DNA of 64,000 bases from Fallopia convolvulus (GCA_964016875.1 OZ024724.1:29907786-29971785); one strand, 5' to 3'; counted from the stretch's first letter, positions 1 through 10,963 are shown. Translations and numbers: made by a program. Notes: generated by a model not told the origin, from the letters alone.

Positions 1-395
1 CAAGTAGTTTTATGTGCTTCGACTTCCTAGTACTACCCCTTTTTTGTTTGTTTTTTAATTATTTTTAATATATTTCACCCCATAAATAAAATTAAGGTTA
101 AATAAAACCTAAATCTATATTTAACACCCTATTTTTATTTTATTTTAAATTATTTTTCTCTTTTTTATGCGGATAACTGAATAAATTATTTGGGACTTAA
201 ATACAAAAATATAAAAAATATGAATATTCGGATATCGGATGTCCGCCACAAATATCCGATCCGATCCGAGCTATACGGATCGGATATCCGAGTATACCCG
301 GATCGGATACGGATATGGTTTTAGAGAAAATTTTATTGCGGATATCCGATCCGATTAGCCGGATCGGATTGGATATCCGATTATGAACACCCCTA
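1..395. mobile_element. hAT-like non-autonomous element, right end (left end not seen)
   Basis: From about 215 to 390 the sequence is built from the words GGATAT, CGGATC and ATCCGAT on both strands, and it stops abruptly at GAACACCCCTA. Read on the minus strand this gives a TAGGGGTGTTC terminus followed by word-repeat subterminal DNA. That layout is typical of plant hAT-type non-autonomous elements such as the better supported one at 61700-63042. The LINE reading frame begins directly after it. The left end lies outside the window or is not recognisable, so no target duplication could be checked. Positions 1-200 are plain AT-rich DNA. Confidence 0.5.
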
Positions 396-1745
396 CTCAT
401 AACAGCTCGGTGAGATGGATGATGATAAAAGTCGATCTCGCTAAGGCCTACGATCGGATTAGGTGGAATTTCTTGGAAGAGACTCTTATACATGCTCGAT
501 TGCCAATTCATCTTGTCGATATTATTATGAAAACTCAGAAGCAAGGGAGTATGGAGGTACTATGGCAGGGCACTCGTACGGGGACTTTTAATCCTTCCCG
601 TGGTGTTCGGCAAGGCGATCCCTTATCTCCAGATCTTTTTGTTCTATGCATGGAACGACTTTCTCACATTATTCAAGAGGTTGTTTCCAACTCGTGTTGG
701 AAGCCTATTGAAGTTGGAGGCATCCCTACTTCTCACCTTTTTTTCGCGGATGACTTAATCTTATTTGCTGAAGCGTCTTTGGAGCAAGCGTCGGTTATCA
801 AAGCATGTCTGGATAACTTCTGTAATAGCTCTGGGGAACGTGTCAATTTCCATAAGAGTTCTATTGTCTTCTCACGGAAAGTGCCTAATTCAGTAAGGAA
901 TGATATTTGTTCATTTCTCTCAATGCCAGCTGCGGATGACTTGGGCAATTATCTTGGCGTTCCTACAACTTGTGGAAAGATGTCTAAAGACCACTACACT
1001 TTCCTCCTTGACAAAGTCTCTTCTCGGCTGCGAGGTTGGCAGGCTAAGACCCTCTCTATGGCAGGAAGAACCACACTTGCAAATTCGGTTCTTACAAGTC
1101 TTCCCATGTACGTAATGCAATCTACTCTTGTCCCTCGATCTATTTGTGACAACATTGATAAAACCATCCGTGAGTTTGTTTGGGGCTCCTCTGATGTTTC
1201 AAAAAAAAATGCACCTGATGTCCAAAGAAAAAATTTGACGTCCTAGATCAGAAGGGGGACTGGGAATTCGCTCTATGAGACAGGCTAATGCAGCGACTTT
1301 AGCCAAGCTTAGCTGGCGTATTATCACTGAACCGAACACGACATGGTGCAGGCTTTTAAGGGGTAAATACTGTCAAAACAGACTGGATATTGACATGTTC
1401 AGGCCGATCTCTCCTTCTTCTCATTTGTGGAAAGGCATAATTCATGGTGCCTCTGTCGTCTCTAAAGGAATTCGCATCTCAGTTGGAAATGGCATGACCA
1501 CGCTGTTTTGGTTGCATCCTTGGGTTCATAATTATCTCCTTATTGATGTTGCTGTCATTCCAATTCGGAGGAACTACTTGGCTCTACGGTTGCTGAACTA
1601 TGGACGGGAACTTCCTGGGATTGGCAAACTTTGGACCCTTATCTCTCGGCTTCAACAAAACAAAGCCTGCTTGTTGTTATATTAAGCCAAGATTTGGATG
1701 ATACCGATCGTTTTTATTGGGGACCTGAACCTGCTGGTGTGTTCT
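396..1745 (+). pseudogene. LINE reverse transcriptase, broken N-terminal part
   Basis: An open stretch to 1246 encodes RT blocks: KVDLAKAYDR, RQGDPLSPDLFVLCMERLS, FADDLILFAEA (catalytic FADD) and YLGVPT. The frame is lost after a run of nine A's near 1201-1209. It resumes at about 1250 in a second open stretch (QANAATLAKLSWRI, to 1685) that covers the region between RT and the zinc knuckle. A further frameshift near 1550-1580 is inferred, because from there the family-like reading (VAELWTGTSWDW, then FYWGPEP) continues in another frame up to the LTR junction at 1745. With at least two frameshifts and no 5' end it cannot make a working protein. Confidence 0.85.
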
Positions 1746-3140
1746 TGATAGAGCATATAGATGTAATTGTTAGAGCATGTTTTTATTCTCGTTTTATGCA
1801 TTTTTAGCTAGGATTTCATTCTAAGTTTAGATTAGGTTTTATTTTTGTTTAGTTCGGAATCTACGCGTCTTTGTGCGTAATTGCAGGTCGGATGGTGGGA
1901 GACGGTAGATGGAAAGTTTAAGACGGATCTCGGGACGTGTAAGGAGCATTGGAAGTGAAGACCCGAGGCAAGAATTACAAGAAAAGAGATGAAGGGACTA
2001 AACCGCGGAGCACAAGTCAAGACCGCGCCGAGAGGAAGAAGTTACTGCGGCGTCGGCGCGGGCGGTTACAAAGGGAGCGCGACCGCGCTCTGGGAAGGTG
2101 CAAACCGCGCTCAACGGCGTTTATGCGACGCTAATTTGGGCTTCCGCGAGACCTAATGGGCCGACTTTATAAGTGTTTATTTGGATATTTTCGGATCTTT
2201 TAGATATTTTTAGCTTGATATAAATACTTTCTTTAGATATATTATTAGGATTTTATGCTATCTTTGGAGTTTATGCAATTTGGAGATTTTGTGGAGACAA
2301 ACCCTAGTTTTTGCAATTGAAGATCAATTTGACTTTTGTAAGTTTGATTTCTTTTCAATGACAATGTCTAGCTAAATTTTCCATGTCCAACTAGTTAGTT
2401 GAAGTTGTATGCATGATTGTTTGTGAGATTTGAATTATTTTAGTTTGCCTTGATTAGATTGAATCTCTCCGTGCTTAATTAATTAAATTCGCTTAGGATT
2501 AGTATAGATTGGCCACCTATTCTACTTCTAGGTTGAATTACAACTAGAATAATTAAATAGACGGTGGAATTTGATTATTCATGGATGAATCCTTTGATTA
2601 AACTTAAAGACGGTGTATATTAAGGTTAATCAAAGGCGGAGAATTTAATCACAAGATTTCGTGAATAGACGGTGGAATTCATGAATATTTGTTTCTATTG
2701 AATGCTTTGAATTTAATTGCATGATCAACTTGACATAGAAGGTTTTCTAGGTTAATTGGTTAAAAGGTTGTTAAAGACGGTGTATATTAACAACTACAAT
2801 AAGCTTGAATTCATAAATTCACAATAGATTAGTCAAGGGAAATTGAAATAAGGATAATCGATGATCAAAACTCATGTATGCAATGGATACGAAACTAGTT
2901 GGGCGCTTTTCTCCATATTAGAATCTCAACTTACTTTACTTGTTTTGTTTTAATTAGTTTAATTACTTAGATTTTAGTTTATAATCACAAAAAAACCCCT
3001 TTCTGCTTAGTAATATTATATAAATACGAATAATCTGAGTCCTTATGGGTTCGACCCTTGCTTCCACTACACTTAGGTTAGGAAGTTAGGTATTTCTTTG
3101 ACAATGCTTTTACAGCGACATAAAAGTGCTCGTCAGTTCT
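1741..3140. repeat. 5-bp target site duplication GTTCT around solo LTR A
   Basis: GTTCT occurs at 1741-1745 directly before the LTR and again at 3136-3140 directly after it. Removing the LTR and one copy restores the LINE zf-RVT reading frame, which confirms both boundaries independently. Confidence 0.9.
1746..3135. mobile_element. Solo LTR A (about 1390 bp)
   Basis: The sequence starts TGATAGAGCATATAG and ends AAAGTGCTCGTCA, a TG...CA LTR with short inverted ends (TGA/TCA). It matches the block at 16252-17556 over its whole length, including shared internal phrases such as TGTTAGAGCATG-like starts, CCAACTAGTTAGTTGA and GCAATGGATACGAAACTAG. No gag or pol sequence lies next to it, so recombination between two LTRs has removed the interior. 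The family (probably Ty3/gypsy by length and style) cannot be fixed without a database. The only open frame inside (1949-2134) is short, arginine-rich and not recognisable. Confidence 0.88.
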
Positions 3141-4177
3141 CCTCAAAAACAACGATGAAAATTGTTAGGGACCAGGTCCCTCCACCACCTACCCCAGCTT
3201 TCAATTGGAAGAATGTGTGGTCCGTTCCTATGCAACACCGAATTCGTAACTTCATCTATCTCTTGCTGAATAATTGCTTGACGTGTAATTCCAATAGACA
3301 CCGTAGGCATCTTGCTAATTCTCCAAATTGTCCACGATGTAACTTGGAAGAAACTGAACTGCACTTGCTTCGTGACTGCAGTCCCATAAGACAGATTTGG
3401 CTAGCCTTATATGGTAACTCCATGGCCCCTCATTTCTTTTCTCTCAACTTAGCTGACTGGGTTACTTTGCATATAAAAAATTATGACATTTCTTCCACTA
3501 CCTTTGCTAACATGCTATGGTATACTTGGAAAGCCCGGAATTCGATTGTTTTTGAGGGTATTGATACGGCAAATACACTATCTTCCGTGGTGGTGCATAC
3601 CTCTGAGTTATATTGGAGCTGCAAATCACAACTAGCTATGAACGATGGCCTCTTTGATTCAGCAACCCCCAATACTATTGAGAAATGGGCTGCTCCACCT
3701 CACGGTTCCCTTAAGCTGAATGTAGATGGCGTGTCAAAGGGCAACCCGGGTTTGGCCGGTGGAGGTGGTTTATTCAGGGACCATGAAGGTAAATTTCTAC
3801 ATGGTTTCACTTTCACTTGTGGTAGTTGTTCTGCTCTAAGGGCTGAGTTATGGGCTCTGTTTCATGGAATTAATATGGGAATATCTCTTGGAATTTCCGA
3901 CTTAATAGTTGAGTCAGATTCTTCCTCTGCTATCTCTCTTTTGCGTGGAAAATTGCCTGCCACTCACCCTGATTACTTTCTCATCCGACAGTGCAAGCAA
4001 TTGATTGAAGATGTCAATATGGACGTCCAGCTTGTTCATGTTCCTCGGACTATCAATGTTGCTGCTGATCATATCGCCAACTTATCCTTAGTTTTTAATT
4101 TAAATTTCAATAAGGTGGATGTACCACCACTGTCTTTAATTAGTTTCTTGTCTAATGACATTACTGGTTTGATGTAA
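3141..4177 (+). pseudogene. LINE zinc knuckle and RNase H domain
   Basis: A continuous frame encodes the zf-RVT segment (WSVPMQHRIRNFIYLLLNNC, then CPRC and HLLRDC as likely metal ligands) and a plant-type RNase H domain. The RNase H acidic residues are all visible: LNVDGVSKGNPG, ALRAELWAL, IVESDSSSA and the C-terminal NVAADHIANL. This half is undamaged at the protein level. It is cut off from the RT half by the solo LTR and by upstream frameshifts. Apparent start codons before 3136 lie inside the LTR and are not genuine. Confidence 0.85.
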
Positions 4178-4435
4178 TCTGGTTCACTGCTTTTTTAATA
4201 TAACCAGGGCATAGCCCTCTCCATTCTGATCAAAAAAAAGTATAAGTAGTCTTGTTTTCGTAGAGTTTATTATAAATTTTATAAGTAGAGTTTTAAACTA
4301 TTGTAAATTAATAAATTTTAGAAAAAAAATTAAAAAGAAAAAAAGATAAAGAGAGAATAAACTAACTCTAGTCATTATATTATATTTAGATGGTTGATAT
4401 TGTCCTGTCTTTGGATAAAAAAGTAGAGTTATCTA

Positions 4436-4483
4436 ATCTACATCTACATCTACATCTACATCTACATCTACATCTACATCTAC
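4436..4483. repeat. Hexanucleotide microsatellite (ATCTAC)8
   Basis: Eight uninterrupted units of ATCTAC. They run directly into the inferred 5' end of the large Helitron, whose first bases would themselves be TCTACA. Confidence 0.95.
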
Positions 4484-4549
4484 ACTTCTACACTACTATA
4501 AAAGGCTGGGTAACGTATGACTCAGATCTGTCTATTTTTATAGTCTTAC

Positions 4550-4879
4550 TGACTTTTGAGTTTGACTTATATCTAAGGCTTGATATTCATCCTCTCCTCC
4601 TCCGTTTGCCCACGTTCCTTCTTCTTTCACCTCTTGCTATTCTCTGTTTGCCTTGTTTTCCACCTCGTGCTATCTAATTTATCCACCTCGTGCTTCCTTT
4701 CTCACATATATTCCCTCTACTCCTCCTCTCTTATCTTTCTTTTACCTCTTCCACTGCTCTCCTTTCTAGGGTTTTTGCTTTTTGTTTTTTTTCTGTCAGT
4801 TGAATTATGTTCCCTAATGTCTTCAGGTCTACCATGGTTCTTATTTCTCAAGAAGGGATCCAGAAACAAAGAGAGAGTT
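4550..4879. other. Pyrimidine-rich 5' leader of the Helitron
   Basis: A CT-rich stretch (CCTCTCCTCCTCC, CTTCTTTCACCTC and similar) downstream of the ATAAAAGG motif. It resembles a plant 5' untranslated leader. The open frames here are low-complexity and not credible genes. Confidence 0.4.
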
Positions 4880-5500
4880 AGGACGGAATGACGGCCTCAG
4901 GAGGAAAAAATCTTCACCGTCGGCATATATTCTCTGCCTCGTCAAATCAAAGTGTACAAATTTTTCTTGAACCAGAGAGAATCAGGACGGAACGGCGGAC
5001 TCGGGAGAAATAATTCGTTACCGTCAGAAAATCTTCTCCGTCTCTTCAAGAACTACGAATTCGTCATCGCCGGATTATCGTATCTTCCTCGTGTGATCGG
5101 TTTGAACTTATCGTGCTCGATTGAACCAGAGAGAGATTCGGGACTAAACGACGACCACGGGAGGAAGATATTTTGCCGCTGACATATCTTCTGTGCCTCG
5201 TCAAAGTCTACAAATCGTCCTCAAAATTGATCGGCTTCAACTTGTCGTTCCAATTGCTCCAGATAACCAGAACTAGAGAGAATCACGACGGAGGATGGAC
5301 TCGTGAGAAATAATTCGTCACCGCCGGCAAATCTTATCAGCCTCGTCAGTCTGCGTCTTCAAACTTGATCGGAACAAGAACCAGAGATAGATTCAGGACG
5401 GAACGCCGGACTCAGGAGAAAGAGTTCTTCACCGCCGTCTATCTTCTGCCTCGTCAAAATCCACAAATTCGTCTCCAAAACTGAACGGTTGATTCTCATT
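4880..5500 (+). repeat. Degenerate tandem repeat, five units of about 105-155 bp
   Basis: Each unit contains, in order, AGAGAG...GGACGGA, then GGACTCGGGAGAAA, then TTCGTCACCGCCGGCAAATC, then TCTGCCTCGTCA. Unit anchors lie near 4880, 4984, 5137, 5283 and 5394. The units are diverged and of unequal length. They lie just inside the Helitron 5' end. A sixth copy is found at about 7660-7760. No conserved reading frame runs through them. Confidence 0.75.
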
Positions 5501-7659
5501 TCTCAGGGAAAAAACCCAGAGAGATAATCATGACAGAAAGTCGGTTTGAACTTCTCTTCTCTCTCTTTTACACCCAAACAGTCAATTGTCATCTACTCAC
5601 TGATTAATAAAATTTTCTTGCAGACATATACGAAAAACTAGGTAAATTCATCTGGGCAGGAAGAAGATAATTCTTGGCAATAATTCGTGCATGTACCCAG
5701 GGGAAATTGGTAAAATTTTTTGCCTTCACTTTTTTTTGTCTCAAAGAGCCTTTTTGACCATGCTTTCTATCTCAAAGAAGTAACGAATGTATATTTATAG
5801 CATGCAATTTATTTATTTTGGTGGAAATGATTTTCATAGTAATGAAATTAGAAGAGATGAACACTTGTGGTACAATAATACAAGAAGTGGCAAGTTTATG
5901 TTAGTGGCTTCTTAATTTGGGAAGATGTCTGAAGATCCAAGTTAAGGCAAGGGATAGTCTTTGCCTAGATGTATGATGAATTTGTTGTTATTGTCATCTT
6001 CTATGTTGATATCCCTAATTGTATGGGGGATAAGAGAGTAAATGATTAAAGAATGAAAGGATTAATCTTAGGTTACCCTCAATATATAATTCTAGGGAGA
6101 AAGTACTTTTGTTTGTCTTGAAAAACATAAAAAAGGAAGGAATTGCACTTATTTCAAGAGTTTCAAAATATAATTCTGGAATACCTTTAGGATTAGAGTG
6201 AAACAAGGCCTTATGTAAGTGCTTGAAACTTATTGACTTGGTGGTGGTGCAAATCAGATTTCCTGGCAAGGTAGTCTCTTTTTGAGTCTAAGTGGTGGCC
6301 ATTTTCTTTTTTCTATGTCAATTTATGGCCTTTTTTGCTTATGATTAAGGGCTTTCATTTTCTCTACTTAGCAAATGGGGTTTACCAAGACCTGCCCACC
6401 ATCCTCACCTTGAAAGAAAAATCTTGTCTTGTCCTTAATTTAAGCTATTTGGTTATACACTTGTCTTTTTTCAGTATCTGGGATCAGCAACCTCATTAAT
6501 ACCCATCCCTCTTCAATAGATCCACATTTTTTGTCTTTTTCTCGATGTAAGTTATATGGCTATACACTTGTCTTTTTCTACTGTATGAGGTCAGCAACCT
6601 AATTAACACTATTTTCTTGCTTTATTTCTTTTTTTAATAGGTATATTCAAGTTGAACCTGCGTTCCTTTCATGGAATTAAGCATGTGGAAGAGGCCAAAG
6701 AACCGAAGATCTACTTGTTGTGGTCATCTTTAATGTTGTGGTAAGGTTATCTTTGGCTTATATTTTTCTTGTAACTTAACCTGCATTTAGGTTCACTTGA
6801 CATAGTATGCTAATTCTTTGGAGGTTACAAATATGGAAGAAAATTATATGTTTGAACAAGCTATAGCCAATTTTCGTGAACTTGGAGCCCTGGATTAAGG
6901 GGTATCTTATGAGTTCTGAAGATGTAGAGAGAAACTTTGAAGTGGTTAGCTATATGAGATATTTTTTAATGGATAATTGGATATTGTGTAGCCAATATAT
7001 GCTCTCTCAGATTTATTAGTTAGCTTGTATTTTTTGGGGATATAGAGATAAGTTTTAGGGTGCTTTGTACTCTTACAAATAGAATTATCTTTCAATATTT
7101 TCTTTCTAGTAATCTGGTGGTATATTGGTATTTTATGGATTCATTTAATATCCTGATTGTTACCTGTTTCAGTTCTTCTGCTGAAGTCGGTTTAAAGTTT
7201 GTTGCAACTCTCTGCTGATGCCTCCTCCTGCTCAGTTTTTTGGTTTCAATTTTTCTTCTTCTTCATTTGTTGGTTTACTCTCAAGTCTTACCCTTAATTA
7301 ATGTGCAATATTGTTCAAATCTCAGGAAATTAGTTATGATCTGTGATTTGAAACAACACGGGACTCAATTCCAAGTTACTATGCACTTGCAACAGAGCCT
7401 GGCTAGCATTTTCAAGCCTTACTTGTAATTTCCATCAGCATGGTAATTTTCTTCTTTAGCTATTTGAGCCCATTTTAATCTCTGTAGTGTAATCAAAATC
7501 ATGCTAACCAATAGGTGCATCTCTTTCTGTATACTGGATAAATGCTTACTGCTGGTGTAAAAATATAAACAAAATTTGATGTATAGCTGAGAAATTAGAT
7601 AGTCAAAGCCTCAATTTTCTTGCTGCTTATTATCTTACAATTTATGACGAAACATTTAG
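5501..7659. other. Helitron interior, no recognisable coding sequence
   Basis: AT-rich DNA with intron-like T-rich stretches and short exon-like islands, for example around 6640-6740 and 7325-7430. No translation in any frame was recognised as a known protein. They may be further captured pieces that are too short or decayed to name. Confidence 0.35.
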
Positions 7660-7760
7660 TTCATGTTTGGACTCGGGAGAAAGAATTCATCACCGCCGGC
7701 AAATCTTCTCCGCTTCGTCATCATAATTCATCGGTTTCAACTTGTCGTTCTGAATTTAAT
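7660..7760 (+). repeat. Dispersed sixth copy of the Helitron leader repeat
   Basis: GGACTCGGGAGAAAGAATTC, then CACCGCCGGCAAATCTTCTC, then CGTCATCATAATTCATCGG and CAACTTGTCGTTC match the 4880-5500 units in the same order, some 2.2 kb downstream. This suggests a segmental duplication inside the element or repeated capture of one leader. Confidence 0.7.
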
Positions 7761-8398
7761 TTGGTTTCCTGATATCTTTATGTCAACCGTGGTTCTCATT
7801 TATCAATTCAGAGAGATCCAAATTTGCACCTTTTTTGTCCACTGTCGCCTGGCTGAGAACTCCTGGTGGTGGTTTGAGGAGGATTTCTGCTATTGAAGAA
7901 CATCAGCATGACCATGCAATATAAGGTATTTAACTACTTGTGGATTAGCAGTTTGTGCATTCTATCTAGGAATTTGAAGTCTTCATTCTTTCTTGAAGAG
8001 GCTGCCAGGAATGGTGCGTGCTCTTGCTCAAACACATGCGGATATCTATTGTGTGCTTTGTACAACTATCTATGACCAGTCAGGTTTAGCTTGAATTCTT
8101 TTGATGGTGAATTAAGTTCTCAAAACTATATTTATCTTTATGATATTGCAGATTTGTAGTCATCCTATTATGAGTAAACAGTTAACTTCATTTTCCCTAA
8201 GCTCTTTGAGTATATTTGAGTGATTTAAGCGGTTCAATAGTGAATCCGATGTCGTTTATGATTACCTGCTTTGATGTGCTTGTTGCTTTTGATTGGAACA
8301 GTGATTTTCTTTGATACAAGGTGAAAGCAGAGCAACATTTTTCTTTTAATAAAAGGAGAGTTATTTTGCAAAAGAAACATGTTGACTATGAAATTTTC

Positions 8399-8446
8399 GT
8401 TCCTCCAAAGCAGAAAGAATGCCACATTGTCACCTGGACTCCCGAG
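8399..8446 (+). pseudogene. Captured exon end, FLP/MYB88-type R2R3 MYB (fragment)
   Basis: The translation PPKQKECHIVTWTPE is followed by a clean splice donor (GAG|GTAAC). It closely resembles the start of the first MYB repeat in the FOUR LIPS/MYB88 family of stomatal-lineage transcription factors, where a (K)ERHIVTW(S/T)xEED motif opens the domain; that comparison is from memory. Here the usual arginine is cysteine. The rest of the DNA-binding domain is absent downstream, so this is one exon tip only. It sits on the plus strand, about 430 bp before the myosin exons. The match is short, which limits certainty. Confidence 0.5.
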
Positions 8447-8873
8447 GTAACACACTCTCCTCTTCCTTCTCAATCTTTTTTCCCTAAGTTGTTTGAATTC
8501 TCGTGTTTGTAATAATCTTGATTTCAATAACTTTTTTGCTGGAAGATGCTATTATTTGAGAGCGAATAACTATTCATATCTAATTTTGTAAGAGGCCTCC
8601 TTGGCTGATGCTTGATAGTTGCAGCTTGGAAGTGGTGTCTATGTTTTTCCTTCAAATTTAACCTTTCCTACCCAATAAATCTGCTAAAAAACTTTTGAGT
8701 ATGTTTAGTAAATGTATGAACTTTATCATTAGTGCTGATGAGTATTGGTGGGTAGGTAATCATTCTTCAATTGGTGTTTGCAACTTATACTTTTGCCTCA
8801 TAACTATTCATTCTTGTCTCTCTTTTTTCCCCCTCTTGCTCATAATCCATATCTATTTGTTTCTTGATTCCAG

Positions 8874-9299
8874 CCTTTTGTTGAGACGAGAGTGTTGCTC
8901 AGTCACCAATGCTGAATATGTCAAGCCGGGATTGAGTGAACTAGCAACGTGGTGTGCTGATGCAACCGAAGAGGTACCTATATAAAAAATTAATACCCTT
9001 ACTGAAAGAATATTAACATTAGTACAATATTTTAATGATCTTTTGCTTCTTTTTTATCTTAACCAATTTTTTTTTTGACAGTATGCAGGTAATGCTTTGG
9101 ATGAACTCAGGCACATTATTAGACAAGCTATAGGTTTCTTGGTAAATGTCAAACCTACTCTTCATTAGAAGTATCTTAATTAAAGAGTTTTGGTTATGTG
9201 TTGGATAAAGTGACATAATTTGTTTCTTCTTTTCTTTGGTAGGTCATTCATCAAAAGCCACAAAAGACCCTAGAAGAAGTTAGCCATGACTTGTGTCCT
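8874..9299 (+). pseudogene. Captured myosin XI tail exons (three exons, fragment)
   Basis: Three consecutive exons with correct borders: 8874-8973 (LLLRRECCSVTNAEYVKPGL...ATEE), 9082-9141 (YAGNALDELRHIIRQAIGFL) and 9243-9299 (VIHQKPQKTLEEVSHDLCP). Together they match the globular tail (DIL domain) of plant class XI myosins, the actin motors that move organelles. One extra isoleucine (HIIRQA where the family has HIRQA) is the main oddity. There is no motor domain, neck or IQ motif, and the exon expected next, with the RISTMYWDD region, is not found. The frame is open across all three exons and the splice sites are kept, so the capture looks fairly recent or the fragment is only mildly decayed. 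Confidence 0.85.
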
Positions 9300-9639
9300 G
9301 TAAGTGATGCACTTGAAAAATACCTTTTCGTAGTAGGATCTTGGCCATTTCAATTTGTCTTTCTTTTTTACTGGAATTGCTACACTCGATTCAATAACTG
9401 ACTCTTTTATTGTTGTAATGAGTGGTCTATCAAATGGTAATATCTTTGAATGATGATTCTGGTTTTCTTTGTGGTTTATCCTTGCAGGTGACAGTTTTAG
9501 TAATTTTTCATCAAAATTGGATGGTAAAAACTATCTGTAATCAGGGTTCTGGGGTTTAACTGTCTTTCTGTGATTAATTTATGCTAATTTTAGGCCTTTT
9601 TGATCAAATATTTGGGCTTTTGCTCACCATTTTTTTCAT

Positions 9640-9780
9640 GGCCCATATTCAAGGAACATTTCCTGCCGAGCTTAGAAATTTGAAGAACTTAATCAGCTTG
9701 AATCTGTACAACATGTCTGGGATCATTCCTTCCGAGTTGGCAAAACTGAAGTCATGTCTTCTTGTGAATTTGGTTGAGCG
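9640..9780 (+). pseudogene. Captured leucine-rich-repeat exon (SERK/LRR-protein type fragment)
   Basis: The translation GTFPAELRNLKNLISLNLYN is followed by MSGIIPSELAKLKS. It carries two adjoining plant extracellular LRR units of the consensus LxxLxxLxLxxNxLxGxIPxxLxxL, in the style of SERK receptor kinases and small SERK-like LRR proteins. The family's paired asparagines after LYxN are partly missing, which suggests decay. No signal peptide, kinase or transmembrane part is nearby. It may cover one to two exons. Confidence 0.6.
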
Positions 9781-10512
9781 ACATGTGTTTTTCTCATTTT
9801 TCAGTTGTTAATATTCTACAATTACCTAATATTTCTCTTTACTAACTGCAGGAGATGGAGTTCTTGTTTTTGTTGAGGGTGAACATAAACGTTCCAGAGG
9901 CTATCAAAGGAGCACCGCTTAAGTCACTTTTTGATCAGTCTTGCCTACAATCTCTCTGGTTTGGCAACTACAATACACACTTTTATAACTATGCGGCTTT
10001 CATGTATACTTATTATGGCCTTTCTCCTTTTCGTATACAATTCATTATTTTTCTTTGTTTACCGATTTCCAAGCTCTGGATAGAGTTTGTTCTAGAAGTT
10101 TGCTGGTGCTGGGAAGAGTTCCAACCATTACCCAGAATGGCAGTAGAAGATGTACTTGACATGTCCACCTGTTTGATTATTCGGAAAATACACATGGTAA
10201 TCTGTTCATTGCTTTTGGTGATTTATTCCCTCGCTCATAGTACATACTCATAAACTTTTACTCCCAAGTCCATTTCAAAAGCCTAACTGCCCCAAAGGCA
10301 AGAAGCTAAATGCAAACATGGATAATGGTTGTCTCCTCTGTTAGTATTTTTTATTGCAATTATATCCCTATGCTATGATGTATGCATTTTTTTTTTGATA
10401 ATATTACTTTCTTTTTATTGACTCTTACTTGCTGTATGTTAAATCACAGATTATACACCCCATCTTAATGAGTTCAAGTATCTCTTTGGCATTCATAGTT
10501 TCCTGTAACCTG
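9781..10512. other. Exon-like but unidentified stretch in the Helitron
   Basis: Two open pieces on the plus strand (around 9855-10000 and 10080-10200) follow AG acceptor-like positions, for example VNINVPEAIKGAPLKSL. I do not recognise either. They may be further captured exons. Confidence 0.3.
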
Positions 10513-10660
10513 GGAAACAAGAAGAAGCTTGCTAAGAAAGGCCATTTCCCTCAGGAGGGATACATTTTGCGTTCTTTACCTGTTCCTTCAAATTGTTTAT
10601 CAGTCTCTGAGATGTCGGGGAGGGATTAGTGTGATGTCCAATGTGAGTGACATTCATACT
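10513..10660 (+). pseudogene. Captured fragment of RNA polymerase IV/V-type largest subunit
   Basis: The translation GHFPQEGYILRSLPVPSNCL followed by SVSEMSG matches the conserved EGY...LPVPPNCLSVPE block of the plant NRPD1/NRPE1 family, the largest subunits of the RNA polymerases that drive RNA-directed DNA methylation. After a one-base shift near 10618-10625 the family-like GISVMSNVSD follows. The second proline of PPNCL has become serine. Only this block is present, without the catalytic DFDGD loop. The identification is from memory of the family motif. Confidence 0.6.
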
Positions 10661-10963
10661 TCTGATACTCGCATAAGAAAATAACCTGAGCAGCTGAGTT
10701 GGACCAAAATTTTGTTGCTCATTGAGTGAATATTGTTGTTGTCGTTTCCAAGGAGCAAATATTTTTAAGAGAATTGCATCTGCAACTTGTAGTCCATTGA
10801 GAGCTGCTGAGAACTATCAATCAATATACACAAAGTTGTCATCTGGAGCAAATGGAAGGAGGACACACTTGTAAGGAAATTGTTTAATGCATGTTATTTC
10901 TTATCATTGATTGATTAAGTGCCTACACTTACAGTGAGTTTCAAGTTGAGAGATTTTAATTTA

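Larger units (their letters stand above)
396..4238 (+). mobile_element. 5'-truncated LINE (L1/RTE-like non-LTR retrotransposon) split by a solo LTR
   Basis: A plant LINE ORF2 remnant. In order it shows a reverse transcriptase palm starting at the motif KVDLAKAYDR, the FADD catalytic box, the YLGVP and GRTTL blocks, a zinc-knuckle zf-RVT region and a plant RNase H domain. After the TAA at 4175-4177 comes a short 3' UTR that ends in an A-run near 4231-4238, the expected LINE tail. The 5' end is cut at the hAT-like terminus at 395. The 1390-bp LTR at 1746-3135 interrupts it. Without that insertion and one copy of its GTTCT duplication, the zf-RVT frame reads straight through. Confidence 0.9.

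Noticed and set aside
4390..4677. 95-codon open frame with repeated Leu-His
   Set aside because: It is only the translation of the (ATCTAC)n microsatellite and the CT-rich leader.
9481..9540. Next exon of the myosin XI fragment
   Set aside because: The sequence after the acceptor reads VTVLVIFHQNWM, which does not match the family's next exon.
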